Source of the DNA: Paludibacter sp.
GTDB taxonomy: Bacteria > Bacteroidota > Bacteroidia > Bacteroidales > Paludibacteraceae
Direction: 5' to 3'
DNA: 13,762 nt
Assembly (NCBI GenBank): GCA_028705705.1
Contig: JAQWCZ010000024.1
Location: 1 to 13,762, forward strand
The notes below the pieces were generated by a model. The model was not told the origin of the DNA. It worked only from the letters and a program-made list of their open reading frames with translations, and searched no databases. Positions 1 through 7,129 of the stretch are shown one piece after another; position 1 is the first letter of the stretch; each line of letters opens with the position of its first letter. A program made the translations under genes and the position numbers.

Positions 1-744
1 CACCACAGCAATAAAAATTCCGCTGAAAAATTGCTTGATGAAGTGCTGGCGGCTTACCCAGTCATCGAACACAAAAATCCTTGAAATTTCCTGTTGGATC
101 AGGCTATTGGTTAAACTTCTCACATCCATTCCCGTTAGTCGCATCATTTCCACAATCATAATCACCAATGCCATCAACATCACGATGGTTTGAAGCGTAT
201 CCGTCCACACGATACTCTTGATACCACTTCTGAAAGTATAAACCCAAATCATCAGCAGAATAGCACTCACAGTCAGATAAAAAGGGATATTCCAGGCATC
301 TGCGACCAATTTCTGAAGAATCAGCGCCACGACATACAAACGGGCTGCTGCACCGATGGTCTTGGATATCAAAAAGAAAGAAGCTCCGGTTTTATAACTG
401 ATCTTACCAAAGCGTTCCCCGAGATAAGTATAAATACTGGTTAGTTTGAGCCTGTAATACAGGGGCAATAACACATGGGCTATTACTAAATATCCAAAAA
501 AGAAACCGATAACCGTCTGCATATAGGTAAATTGCATATTACTTACCATTCCCGGCACTGAGACAAAACTCACGCCTGAAATGGATGCCCCAATCATACC
601 GATTGACACAATCCACCAGGGAGATTTGTGGTTCCCCGTAAAAAAAGCTTCATTGTCGGTTGATTTTCTTCCTGTTAAAAAAGACACCAGTAACAATAAA
701 GCAAAATAGGCTATGATAATCAGCAAAATACCTGAACTACTCAT
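1..744 (-). CDS. Sodium:solute symporter (SSS family), N-terminal 248 residues, C-terminus outside window
   Basis: The frame is open from an ATG at 744 down to base 1, giving 248 residues with no stop. The protein is very hydrophobic, with helices at about residues 5-24, 44-66, 71-95, 120-146, 155-170 and 183-200. Residues 173-185 read SGIKSIVWTDTLQ, the conserved SSS segment (G-x-K-x-[VI]-x-W-T-D-x-x-Q), and residues 25-40 have the typical R-x-S-x-x-x-E-x-F-F-x-G-x pattern after the first helix. SSS proteins import a solute together with Na+ through the inner membrane; full members have about 480-550 residues, so roughly half is missing here. The substrate cannot be told from this part. The gene is divergent from recR and has its own -7 box at 765-772. 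The family call is firm, the substrate unknown. Confidence 0.93.
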   Translation of the reverse strand, partial: MSSSGILLIIIAYFALLLLVSFLTGRKSTDNEAFFTGNHKSPWWIVSIGMIGASISGVSFVSVPGMVSNMQFTYMQTVIGFFFGYLVIAHVLLPLYYRLKLTSIYTYLGERFGKISYKTGASFFLISKTIGAAARLYVVALILQKLVADAWNIPFYLTVSAILLMIWVYTFRSGIKSIVWTDTLQTIVMLMALVIMIVEMMRLTGMDVRSLTNSLIQQEISRIFVFDDWVSRQHFIKQFFSGIFIAVV

Positions 745-764
745 CCTTATTATTAAAATGGTTT

Positions 765-772
765 CAAAAATA
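765..772 (-). promoter_or_regulatory. Bacteroidetes -7 box for the symporter gene
   Basis: Read on the minus strand, this is TATTTTTG, a perfect match to TAnnTTTG, ending about 20 bases before the ATG at 744. No TTTG -33 box lies at the usual 19-21 base spacing, so the call rests on the -7 box and its position. Confidence 0.6.
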
Positions 773-834
773 GCAAAAAAACCACAAAAAACGGCTAAAT
801 GAGCAGAAATTCACACTTTACACGGTTTTTTTTG

Positions 835-842
835 TAAATTTG
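835..842 (+). promoter_or_regulatory. Bacteroidetes -7 box for the recR operon
   Basis: TAAATTTG matches TAnnTTTG exactly and is followed by GC, as many Bacteroidetes promoters are. Transcription would start near 848-850, giving a leader of about 15 bases before the ATG at 864. The box overlaps the TTG codon at 840, which argues against that codon as the recR start. No convincing -33 box is seen. Confidence 0.65.
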
Positions 843-863
843 CGTCTGATTTTTAAAGTAACT

Positions 864-1487
864 ATGACTCATCAACAATATCCATCTTCTCTGCTTGAGA
901 ATGCAGTCAACGAATTTTCCAAATTACCGGGAATAGGTCGGAAGACGGCCCTTCGACTCAGTCTATATTTACTTAGACAGAGTGAAGTTGAAACAGAGAA
1001 ATTCGGACAAGCGATGATTCAGCTCCGGAAAGAAATTAAATATTGCAAGGTGTGTCATAATATTTCTGATACCGATATTTGTCAGATTTGCGCTAATCCG
1101 GCACGTGACAACAAGACAATCTGCGTAGTGGAAAATATCCGGGATGTCATGTCGATAGAAAACACACAGCAATACAAGGGATTGTACCATGTACTAGGGG
1201 GAATCATCTCGCCCATGGATGGTGTCGGACCGGGCGACATTGAAATTAACAGTCTGATCGAACGAGTTGAGAAGGAAGAGATAAGCGAGGTTATTCTGGC
1301 TTTGGGAGCAACAATGGAAGGTGACACCACCAATTTTTATATTTACAGAAAGTTATCACCTGTTAATGTGCGGATTACCACCATTGCCAGAGGCGTTGCG
1401 GTAGGCGACGAACTGGAATATGCCGACGAAGTAACCCTGGGCAGGTCAATTCTGAACCGGATAGATTTTTCAAATGCACTAAAATAA
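864..1487 (+). CDS. recR: Recombination mediator RecR
   Basis: RecR works with RecO (and RecF) to load RecA on single-stranded gaps during DNA repair. The 207-residue protein has the whole family layout: a helix-hairpin-helix at 21-32 ([12 protein letters not shown]), a C4 zinc finger with C61, C64, C73 and C76, a Toprim domain starting near 85 with the acidic residue E90, and the C-terminal segment [14 protein letters not shown] (175-188), followed by TLGRS. Length is normal (about 200). A TTG eight codons upstream keeps the frame open, but it overlaps the promoter -7 box, so the ATG at 864 is taken as the start. It is the first gene of an operon; the next gene begins 9 bases after the stop. 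Confidence 0.97.
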   Translation: MTHQQYPSSLLENAVNEFSKLPGIGRKTALRLSLYLLRQSEVETEKFGQAMIQLRKEIKYCKVCHNISDTDICQICANPARDNKTICVVENIRDVMSIENTQQYKGLYHVLGGIISPMDGVGPGDIEINSLIERVEKEEISEVILALGATMEGDTTNFYIYRKLSPVNVRITTIARGVAVGDELEYADEVTLGRSILNRIDFSNALK

Positions 1488-1496
1488 TATATTGAC

Positions 1497-1943
1497 ATGA
1501 AGCAAGTACTTAAAAAATTGACATTGATTTATTACCTTATATACATTGCTGCTGTGTTGGTGGCTTTACTGGGCTTTCAGTTGCACCGTTCGGGGGTGAT
1601 TTTTGATAGTCAGAGCGAAGCCGGTATCATCATTTCATCCGTTTTAATTATCCTGATTATTGGCTCTATACCCATCACCTTGAGTGTTTTCAACAAAAAA
1701 ACAAAAAAATGGGCGGTTGAAGAAGATGTTTCTAAAAAACTGGATTTGTACAGCAAGGCATCAGTAATCCGGTTGATCATTATTGGATCCGGATTTTTAT
1801 TGGGAATGCTTTTCTTTTTCCTGATGAATTTGCAATCGATGATTTTTTGCGCGGGTATATCGGCCATAGCACTGTTTTTCTGTAAACCGACAGAGGCAAA
1901 GATTATATCTGAGTTGCAGATTGAGGAAGAAAATAACGAATAG
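1497..1943 (+). CDS. Uncharacterised four-helix membrane protein
   Basis: I do not recognise a named family. The 148-residue protein has four predicted transmembrane helices (about 9-28, 42-64, 90-110 and 112-128) in two pairs, separated by a charged linker at 66-88 (NKKTKKW...EEDVSKKLD). It ends in an acidic tail, EEENNE. There are no obvious catalytic motifs; only two cysteines are present, C118 and C129, near the last helix. By the positive-inside rule the basic linker and both ends are probably cytoplasmic. It starts 9 bases after the recR stop and so is almost surely co-transcribed with it. It ends with tandem stops TAG TGA, which open a period-7 repeat region. It is clearly a real gene from its position, codon use and hydrophobic pattern; its function is unknown. 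Confidence 0.85.
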   Translation: MKQVLKKLTLIYYLIYIAAVLVALLGFQLHRSGVIFDSQSEAGIIISSVLIILIIGSIPITLSVFNKKTKKWAVEEDVSKKLDLYSKASVIRLIIIGSGFLLGMLFFFLMNLQSMIFCAGISAIALFFCKPTEAKIISELQIEEENNE

Positions 1944-1975
1944 TGAATAATGTAAAATTAACTGTAGACTGTAGA
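1941..1975 (+). repeat. Period-7 repeat after the membrane-protein stop codon
   Basis: ACTGTAG occurs twice in direct tandem at 1961-1974, followed by AC. Upstream in the same 7-base register lies TAGTGAA (1941-1947), which includes the stop codon. The same 9-mer TAGTGAATA recurs after the M23 peptidase stop near 11937. This looks like a short decayed heptamer array in the 44-base gap before the phosphatase gene. Confidence 0.6.
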
Positions 1976-1987
1976 CAATAAAAAAAC

Positions 1988-2431
1988 ATGATTATAGCCG
2001 TAGATTTTGACGGGACCATCGTGACCCACGAATATCCCAACATTGGAAAAGAAATTCCGTTTGCCATTGCAACGTTGAAAAAATTACAGGAAGATTTTCA
2101 ACTTCGGTTGATTTTATGGACTGTACGAGAAGGAAAAGAGCTTGATGAAGCAGTAGAATTTTGCCGCAGTAGAGGACTTGAATTTTATGCAGTGAACGCC
2201 AACTATCCGGAAGAAAAACCGGAACATAAGGAACCCCGTAAACTGAAAGCTGATTTATTTATTGATGATCGGAATCTGGGGGGGTTACCTGATTGGGGAA
2301 TAATTTACAATATGATAGCATCAGGTCAGCATTTCAACATAGAATCCTTCTTTTCTCCTTATAATAACGACGAATTTACAAACAAGGGTAGTGGAAAGAA
2401 AAAAGGATTTTTAAAATCCATTTTTGGTTAA
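1988..2431 (+). CDS. Small HAD-superfamily phosphatase/hydrolase, BT0820 type
   Basis: HAD enzymes hydrolyse phosphate esters through a phospho-aspartate. Motif I is complete at the N-terminus: D6-F-D8-G-T10, where D6 would be the nucleophile and D8 the acid/base. Motif II is T45 in LILWTVR (41-47). A lysine near 85-87 is the candidate for motif III, and D93-D94 in LFIDDRNLGG (90-99) forms motif IV. With 147 residues and no large cap insertion it is a minimal HAD fold, like the Bacteroides thetaiotaomicron BT0820 protein. The last 15 residues are lysine- and glycine-rich and probably disordered. The natural substrate is not known. The gene follows the membrane protein by 44 bases, and its stop is one base before the acetyltransferase ATG, so the two are probably coupled. 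Confidence 0.9.
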   Translation: MIIAVDFDGTIVTHEYPNIGKEIPFAIATLKKLQEDFQLRLILWTVREGKELDEAVEFCRSRGLEFYAVNANYPEEKPEHKEPRKLKADLFIDDRNLGGLPDWGIIYNMIASGQHFNIESFFSPYNNDEFTNKGSGKKKGFLKSIFG

Positions 2432-2432
2432 A

Positions 2433-2972
2433 ATGTCATTAGAAAACAACATTTTGAGGTTACGTGCCCTGGAACCTGAAGATCTGGAAATTCTTTACAT
2501 CTGGGAGAATATGCCTGTATTTTGGGAAACCGGCAATACCAGACAACCTTATTCAAAATTTGCACTGAAGGAGTATATCAGTCAAACCAACACGAATATC
2601 TACGAGACCGGACAGCTCCGGTTGATGATGGTCGACAAATCCTCAGGTAAGACAGTAGGCACCGTTGATCTATTCGATTTCGACATACACCACAGTCGAA
2701 TTGCCTTCGGATTATTTGTAGCACCTGAATTTCAGGGAAAAGGTTTTGCAAAAGCAGCGTTACAACTGATTGAAGATTATGTTTTCAATTATTTAAAAAT
2801 TAACCAACTATACTGCCACATAGCTGTAAACAACAAAGCCAGCACCAGTATGTTCAAAAAAGAGAACTTCTCTGAAACCGTATTGAAAAAATGGATTAAA
2901 ACCGGTTCCGGGTTTGAAGATATTACTGTTTTCCAACAGTTTATTGACGACTACCTGAAGCGAAAACAATAA
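2433..2972 (+). CDS. GNAT-family N-acetyltransferase (RimJ/RimL or SpeG-like)
   Basis: GNAT enzymes move acetyl from acetyl-CoA to an amine. The 179-residue protein has the acetyl-CoA motif A at about 92-106 (FGLFVAPEFQGKGFA), with the pyrophosphate-binding loop Q101-G-K-G104-F-A. This is followed by the long helix of motif A and by motif B around NKASTSMFKKENF. The N-terminus LRLRALEPEDLEILYIWEN is typical of the RimJ/RimL/SpeG branch, which acetylates protein N-termini, aminoglycosides or polyamines; the substrate is not readable here. A TTG three codons upstream lies inside the previous gene, and the ATG one base after that gene's stop is the better start. It is the last gene of the recR operon and is convergent with manA. 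Confidence 0.92.
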   Translation: MSLENNILRLRALEPEDLEILYIWENMPVFWETGNTRQPYSKFALKEYISQTNTNIYETGQLRLMMVDKSSGKTVGTVDLFDFDIHHSRIAFGLFVAPEFQGKGFAKAALQLIEDYVFNYLKINQLYCHIAVNNKASTSMFKKENFSETVLKKWIKTGSGFEDITVFQQFIDDYLKRKQ

Positions 2973-2984
2973 GCCATTAGCTTA
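2970..2984. terminator. Weak hairpin joining two convergent stop codons
   Basis: TAAGC (2970-2974) and GCTTA (2980-2984) form a perfect 5-base stem around a 5-base loop. The stem includes the GNAT stop, and the loop and second arm cover the manA stop. It could act in both directions, but there is no clear T-run, so the terminator call is weak. Confidence 0.25.
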
Positions 2985-3954
2985 CATAAACTTCCAATAA
3001 AGTTACTTCTTCCTTCGGTCTTAGTTCAACTTCATGTACACAGGCAGGAATCAGTACCGTTTCGCCTTTGGTGACCGGGGTTTTTGAGTCTTTGCATAAA
3101 ATGTCGAAACTACCTTCCATACACATATACACCACGAAAGAATCTACTTTACCATAGAAACGATTGAATTGCTCATTGAAGCGGATGATATTCGTGGTAA
3201 AATACTCGCAACTTACCAGGGTGGCAAGTTCATTGATATTTCTCGTATAAACTGTTTTCGGGTCACTTGATGCAGAAAAGTCGATGACATCCAACGCCTC
3301 TTCTGTGTGTAAATCCCTTTCTTTTCCGTTTTCATCTACTCGTTTATAATCATATATACGGTAAGTCAGGTCGCTTGTTTGCTGAATCTCAGCGAGCACC
3401 ACTCCTTTACCAATAGCATGAACCAAGCCGGCAGGAATAAACAACACATCACCTTTAGTAACTTTTATGCTTTGAAGCAAGTCTTCCAGATTACCCTCTT
3501 CTAATGATTTTAGATAAGCTTCTTTGGTACAGTTTTTATTGAAACCGATAATCAGTTGCCCATCCGGTTCAGCATCGATTACATACCACATTTCTGTTTT
3601 TCCAAAGGAATTGTGACGTTCGAAAGCTACTTCATCACCTGGGTGAACCTGTATTGATAGATTATCGTTTGCATCTATCAATTTGAATAACAAGGGGAAA
3701 GTCTGTCCAAAACGATCAAAAACCTGATCTCCAACCAAATCACCTTTATATTTTTCAATAAGTTCATTTAAGCTTTTGCCGCTTAGTGATCCGTTATTTA
3801 CAACAGAAATATCGCCGTTATAACCCGACAATTCCCAACTTTCACCCAGTTTGCCTGTTTCAGAAGGTTTATTAAACAGTTCTTTGAGTTTTGAACCTCC
3901 CCAAATTTTATCTTTTAAAATCGGAGTAAATATTAACGGATACAATGTACTCAT
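2977..3954 (-). CDS. manA: Mannose-6-phosphate isomerase, class I (short form)
   Basis: This enzyme interconverts fructose-6-phosphate and mannose-6-phosphate, the entry to GDP-mannose and GDP-fucose or to mannose breakdown. The 325-residue protein is a cupin metalloenzyme with the type I zinc ligands in place: Q102 and H104 in IQVHPGDE, E121 in GKTEMWYV, and H179 in FIPAGLVHAIG. The conserved arginine R199 lies in SDLTYRIYDY. The start (TLYPLIFTPILKDKIWGG) is characteristic. The length matches the short Bacillus-like type (about 315-325) rather than the roughly 390-residue E. coli ManA. It is the last gene of the operon with galE and the nucleotidyltransferase, 13 bases after galE. I infer a role in sugar-nucleotide supply. 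Confidence 0.95.
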   Translation of the reverse strand: MSTLYPLIFTPILKDKIWGGSKLKELFNKPSETGKLGESWELSGYNGDISVVNNGSLSGKSLNELIEKYKGDLVGDQVFDRFGQTFPLLFKLIDANDNLSIQVHPGDEVAFERHNSFGKTEMWYVIDAEPDGQLIIGFNKNCTKEAYLKSLEEGNLEDLLQSIKVTKGDVLFIPAGLVHAIGKGVVLAEIQQTSDLTYRIYDYKRVDENGKERDLHTEEALDVIDFSASSDPKTVYTRNINELATLVSCEYFTTNIIRFNEQFNRFYGKVDSFVVYMCMEGSFDILCKDSKTPVTKGETVLIPACVHEVELRPKEEVTLLEVYVS

Positions 3955-3967
3955 AATGAAAGTATAA

Positions 3968-4999
3968 TTAGTTTCTTAGTTTTGCGAGATTTAATTCCCA
4001 AGCCCAGGCGCTGCGTAAAGTTTCTTCTACTGTTTCCACCGCCTTCCAGCCCAGTACTTCGTTAGCAAAAGTCGGATCAGCCCATACCTTTTCAATATCG
4101 CCTTCCCTTCTGCTTACAATTTTATAGGGTACTTTTACCTGATTAACTTCTTCAAAAGTTTTAATAATCTCCAGCACGGAAAGTCCGCGACCGGTACCCA
4201 GGTTAAAAATTTCAAGACTATCCTTTGATTTTCCGGTCAACATACGTTTTACTGCCACCACATGTGCCTTTGCCAAATCAACCACATGAATATAGTCGCG
4301 AATACACGAACCATCAGGGGTATCATAATCATTTCCAAAAACCTGCAATTGCTTGCGAATTCCTATTGCAGTCTGGGTAACAAAAGGCAATAGATTATTG
4401 GGAACTCCATTAGGCAATTCTCCAATTTCAGCAGAAGCATGTGCTCCAATCGGATTGAAATATCTTAAAATAATGCTTTGATAATTAGTTGGATTGGCGT
4501 AAATTGTATCTCTGATAATTTCCTCTCCAATTTGTTTGGTGTTTCCATAAGGAGAAAGAGCCGGTTTGATGGGAGCATTTTCAGTTACAGGAAGGATATC
4601 GGGCTGACCATATACTGTACAAGAAGATGAAAAAACAAAATTCTTGATTTTGTGAACCGGCATCAATTGCAGTAGGTTAATTAACGACACCAGATTGTTG
4701 CGGTAATACAATAAAGGTTTCTCTACCGATTCACCCACTGCTTTACTGGCTGCAAAATGGATAATGGCATCGATCTCGCCGTATTTATCCATCATGTTGT
4801 CCATGGCAACATAATCAACACAATCGATATTTTCAAACACCGGACGCACTCCGGTTATTTTTTCAATGCCGTTGAGAACCTCAACATTCGAGTTTGACAA
4901 ATTATCGACAATAACGACTTCAAAACCTTCGTTGATTAATTCTACAACAGTATGGGAGCCGATATAACCGGTACCACCTGTAACTAATACTTTTGACAT
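3968..4999 (-). CDS. galE: UDP-glucose 4-epimerase
   Basis: GalE interconverts UDP-glucose and UDP-galactose using tightly bound NAD. The 343-residue protein is a short-chain dehydrogenase fold with the Rossmann motif G8-G-T-G-Y-I-G14-SH at the N-terminus and D32-N-L for the NAD ribose. It has the catalytic serine region S124-S126 in FSSSCTVYG, and the catalytic pair Y151 and K155 in SPYGNTK. RYFNPIGAH and CIRDYIHVVDLA are the typical GalE substrate-binding segments. Length is that of the family (about 340). It sits 9 bases after the nucleotidyltransferase gene and 13 before manA, so all three share one transcript. Some homologues also act on UDP-GlcNAc; that cannot be settled from the sequence. 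Confidence 0.97.
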   Translation of the reverse strand: MSKVLVTGGTGYIGSHTVVELINEGFEVVIVDNLSNSNVEVLNGIEKITGVRPVFENIDCVDYVAMDNMMDKYGEIDAIIHFAASKAVGESVEKPLLYYRNNLVSLINLLQLMPVHKIKNFVFSSSCTVYGQPDILPVTENAPIKPALSPYGNTKQIGEEIIRDTIYANPTNYQSIILRYFNPIGAHASAEIGELPNGVPNNLLPFVTQTAIGIRKQLQVFGNDYDTPDGSCIRDYIHVVDLAKAHVVAVKRMLTGKSKDSLEIFNLGTGRGLSVLEIIKTFEEVNQVKVPYKIVSRREGDIEKVWADPTFANEVLGWKAVETVEETLRSAWAWELNLAKLRN

Positions 5000-5008
5000 G
5001 ATAATATT

Positions 5009-5914
5009 TTATTTAAATAATTGCGCAGGATATATACCTTTACGCACTAACTCATTAATTTTCAGCACAACTTGTGGGCGATCTTCAGCATAGGTAACTC
5101 CAAACCATTTTGATGGTGTATCCAGCACTTTACATTTTGCTCTTCCACTAACAATCAAATTATTTACTGCGAGAGGAATAAAATATTCTGACTTAAGCTC
5201 TTGTCCTCTTTCTGCAAGAAAATCTTTAAAGAACTCCAATGAATAATTAAAATAATCCGGCGTGAAACCCCACATATTCATAGATACCGGCGTATTGGCA
5301 GGAATTGAAACTTCTTCCCCCTTTTCATCCACATAGATAATAGCACCTGATTTTTCTTCGATATGCGTACGTTCCACAACATTTTTCAAATATCCGTTTT
5401 CATCCACCACACAGACACCACGACTTACAGAACCACTTTCTGAAAGGGTATTTCCTACCCGATATCCGATCATGCAATATTCATTTTGTTTTCCCTCCAC
5501 ACTGCGGAGAAAATCAGCCAAAACCTGAAATGATTCCTGTCCGTAAAAATCGTCGGCATTGATTACAGCAAATGGTTCATGAATAACATCCTTGCCCATC
5601 AACACCGCATGGTTTGTTCCCCAGGGTTTTTCACGTTCCGGATTATAAACATAACCTTCAGGCACATTATTGATTTCCTGAAAAACGATTTCAACATCAA
5701 TGAGGTTTTTAAATTTATTCACTACTATTTCCCTGAAATCTTTTTCAAAACTTTCACGTATTACAAACACAAGTTTTCCAAAGCCAGCTTTAATAGCATC
5801 GTAAATCGAATAATCCATGATTGTTTCACCATTTGGACCCAATCCGTCTAATTGTTTCAATCCACCATAACGACTACCCATTCCTGCTGCTAACACAAAT
5901 AAAGTTGGTTTCAT
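5009..5914 (-). CDS. Sugar-phosphate nucleotidyltransferase (NTP-transferase family)
   Basis: The enzyme joins a nucleotide to a sugar-1-phosphate or a similar alcohol phosphate. The 301-residue protein starts with the nucleotide-binding signature LAAGMGSRYGGLKQ (8-21), with G11-x-G13-x-R15 and K20. PWGTNHAV (97-104) is the base- and ribose-contacting loop. NADDFYG (119-125), with D121 and D122, is the candidate metal site. It lacks the N-terminal LTP-x-x-x-x-K context of ordinary GalU/RmlA and differs from GlmU, as it has no left-handed helix domain. It is the first gene of the operon with galE, so a UDP-glucose-forming (GalU-like) role would fit: its product would be the GalE substrate. That is inference; other sugar or phosphoalcohol substrates are possible. 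The promoter box is at 5941-5948. Confidence 0.88.
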   Translation of the reverse strand: MKPTLFVLAAGMGSRYGGLKQLDGLGPNGETIMDYSIYDAIKAGFGKLVFVIRESFEKDFREIVVNKFKNLIDVEIVFQEINNVPEGYVYNPEREKPWGTNHAVLMGKDVIHEPFAVINADDFYGQESFQVLADFLRSVEGKQNEYCMIGYRVGNTLSESGSVSRGVCVVDENGYLKNVVERTHIEEKSGAIIYVDEKGEEVSIPANTPVSMNMWGFTPDYFNYSLEFFKDFLAERGQELKSEYFIPLAVNNLIVSGRAKCKVLDTPSKWFGVTYAEDRPQVVLKINELVRKGIYPAQLFK

Positions 5915-5940
5915 ATAAAAATGTTTTTTGATTTGAGCTG

Positions 5941-5948
5941 CAAAAGTA
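5941..5948 (-). promoter_or_regulatory. Bacteroidetes -7 box for the nucleotidyltransferase-galE-manA operon
   Basis: On the minus strand this reads TACTTTTG followed by CA, the classical TAnnTTTG-CA form, and lies 27 bases before the ATG at 5914. A matching -33 TTTG is not seen; the region upstream is a poly-A/T tract. Confidence 0.7.
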
Positions 5949-5989
5949 CACTTTTTTTTTGATTTTTCTGATTTGAAAAATTATTATCT

Positions 5990-5997
5990 TAACTTTG
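5990..5997 (+). promoter_or_regulatory. Bacteroidetes -7 box for sua5
   Basis: TAACTTTG matches TAnnTTTG and is followed by CA. TCTG at 5967-5970, with a 19-base spacer, is a one-mismatch -33 box. The box lies inside the reading frame that begins at the TTG at 5973, so that TTG would not be on the transcript. Confidence 0.65.
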
Positions 5998-6026
5998 CAT
6001 CCGAAATTTTATTCCGGTTTTTATTT

Positions 6027-6980
6027 ATGACTTCACCTTCTGAAATTACAATTGCAGCCAATCATATAAAAGAAGGAAAACTAGTTGCATTCCCTACTGA
6101 AACGGTGTATGGTCTTGGGGCCAATGCCTTGAATCCACACGCTGTTGCTCGTATTTTCGAGTTAAAAGAACGACCAACTTTCGACCCTTTGATTGTGCAT
6201 ATTGCTTCCTTGGAAGATGTCAAGAAGTTAACTGTCACGGAAGATGAACGGGTGAACAAACTGGCGGCACGTTTCTGGCCGGGACCGCTGACCATCATCT
6301 TACCCAAAAGTGACCTGGTGCCTGACATCGTGACTTCCGGTCTCAAAACCGTTGGTATCCGCATGCCAAATCATCCGGTAGCACTGGAGCTGATACGGCA
6401 ATCGGGCTGTCCCATTGCTGCACCCAGCGCCAATAAATTTGGACAATTAAGTCCGACTCAGGCGAAACACGTCAGCAAGCAACTCCCTGATGTTGATTTT
6501 CTGCTTGATGGCGGGAAAGCGCAAGTCGGTATTGAATCAACCATTATCTCACTGAACGAAAAAGGGTTTGAAATCCTTCGTCACGGGGTCATCACACGGG
6601 AAGAAATCGAGGCTATTATTCCTTTTTATGCTGTGCCCGAACGTGATAAAACCAATATTGTAAGCCCGGGTATGCTCAAATCGCATTACAGTCCGGGAAA
6701 ACCTATCTATTTGATGAATGAAAATCTACCTGCTGATATCGACAAAACCAAAGCAGGTCTTCTCTCCTTCTCCGGTAAAAACACCGCAAACTATCAAATG
6801 GTGGAATTGCTGGCTCCTGACAAAGAACTAAGAACCTGTGCCGTCAACCTGTTTGCTGCCATCCACCGACTGGAAGAATCAAATGTGGAATACATCCTCG
6901 CGGAACCGGTTCCCGAAACAGGCATCGGCATCGCGATTATGGACAAATTGCGGAAGGCGGCATACCGGTATCAAAGATAA
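6027..6980 (+). CDS. sua5: L-threonylcarbamoyladenylate synthase, two-domain Sua5 type
   Basis: Sua5 makes threonylcarbamoyl-AMP from threonine, bicarbonate and ATP, the first step of the t6A37 modification of ANN-decoding tRNAs. The 317-residue protein carries a full YrdC domain: VAFPTETVYGLGA (20-32), the basic K48-E-R50-P-x-x-x-P-L segment, WPGPLT (84-89), P133-S-A-N136, and GIESTI (168-173). This is followed by the Sua5 linker SPGMLKSHYSP (213-223), which closes over the active site, and a C-terminal domain of about 95 residues. That sets it apart from the single-domain TsaC of E. coli. The frame is open up to a TTG at 5973, but the -7 box at 5990-5997 lies in that extension, so the ATG at 6027 is preferred. 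Confidence 0.95.
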   Translation: MTSPSEITIAANHIKEGKLVAFPTETVYGLGANALNPHAVARIFELKERPTFDPLIVHIASLEDVKKLTVTEDERVNKLAARFWPGPLTIILPKSDLVPDIVTSGLKTVGIRMPNHPVALELIRQSGCPIAAPSANKFGQLSPTQAKHVSKQLPDVDFLLDGGKAQVGIESTIISLNEKGFEILRHGVITREEIEAIIPFYAVPERDKTNIVSPGMLKSHYSPGKPIYLMNENLPADIDKTKAGLLSFSGKNTANYQMVELLAPDKELRTCAVNLFAAIHRLEESNVEYILAEPVPETGIGIAIMDKLRKAAYRYQR

Positions 6981-6981
6981 T

Positions 6982-7023
6982 GTCGTCGGGCACCGGACAT
7001 TGGTTGCTGATCACCGGACATCC
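6982..7023 (+). repeat. Decayed tandem heptamer array, six units, after sua5
   Basis: Read in steps of seven from 6982, the units are GTCGTCG, GGCACCG, GACATTG, GTTGCTG, ATCACCG and GACATCC. They fit R-N-Y-R-Y-Y-S, and most differences at positions 3-6 are transitions. The 10-mer CACCGGACAT appears twice (6991-7000 and 7012-7021), exactly 21 bases apart, which is three units. The array starts one base after the sua5 stop and is more G+C-rich than the spacer that follows. Confidence 0.55.
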
Positions 7024-7129
7024 CGAAAGAAATTAACTAATCTGAAAGAGGATGAATATTAAGATAATGTTACAAAATCAACAATTGCACTGTTTTTTTG
7101 TTATGATTTTAAAACAAAGAAATTAGTTC

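Noticed and set aside
190..444. An 84-codon plus-strand frame
   Set aside because: It lies wholly inside the symporter gene on the opposite strand, whose SSS motifs are clear.
6062..6364. A 100-codon minus-strand frame
   Set aside because: It is antisense to the highly conserved YrdC domain of Sua5; a shadow frame.
6982..7023. CRISPR array or tRNA remnant
   Set aside because: The repeat period is 7 bases with no spacers, and no tRNA arms can be folded.
6838..7062. A 74-codon plus-strand frame overlapping the end of sua5
   Set aside because: It overlaps the conserved Sua5 C-terminus in another frame, runs through the heptamer array and has no family-like composition.
7097..7118. TTTGTT/AACAAA inverted repeat before the permease gene, as a terminator or operator
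   Set aside because: The stem is only 6 A/T-rich pairs with a 10-base loop in AT-rich DNA, and its T-run precedes rather than follows the stem.
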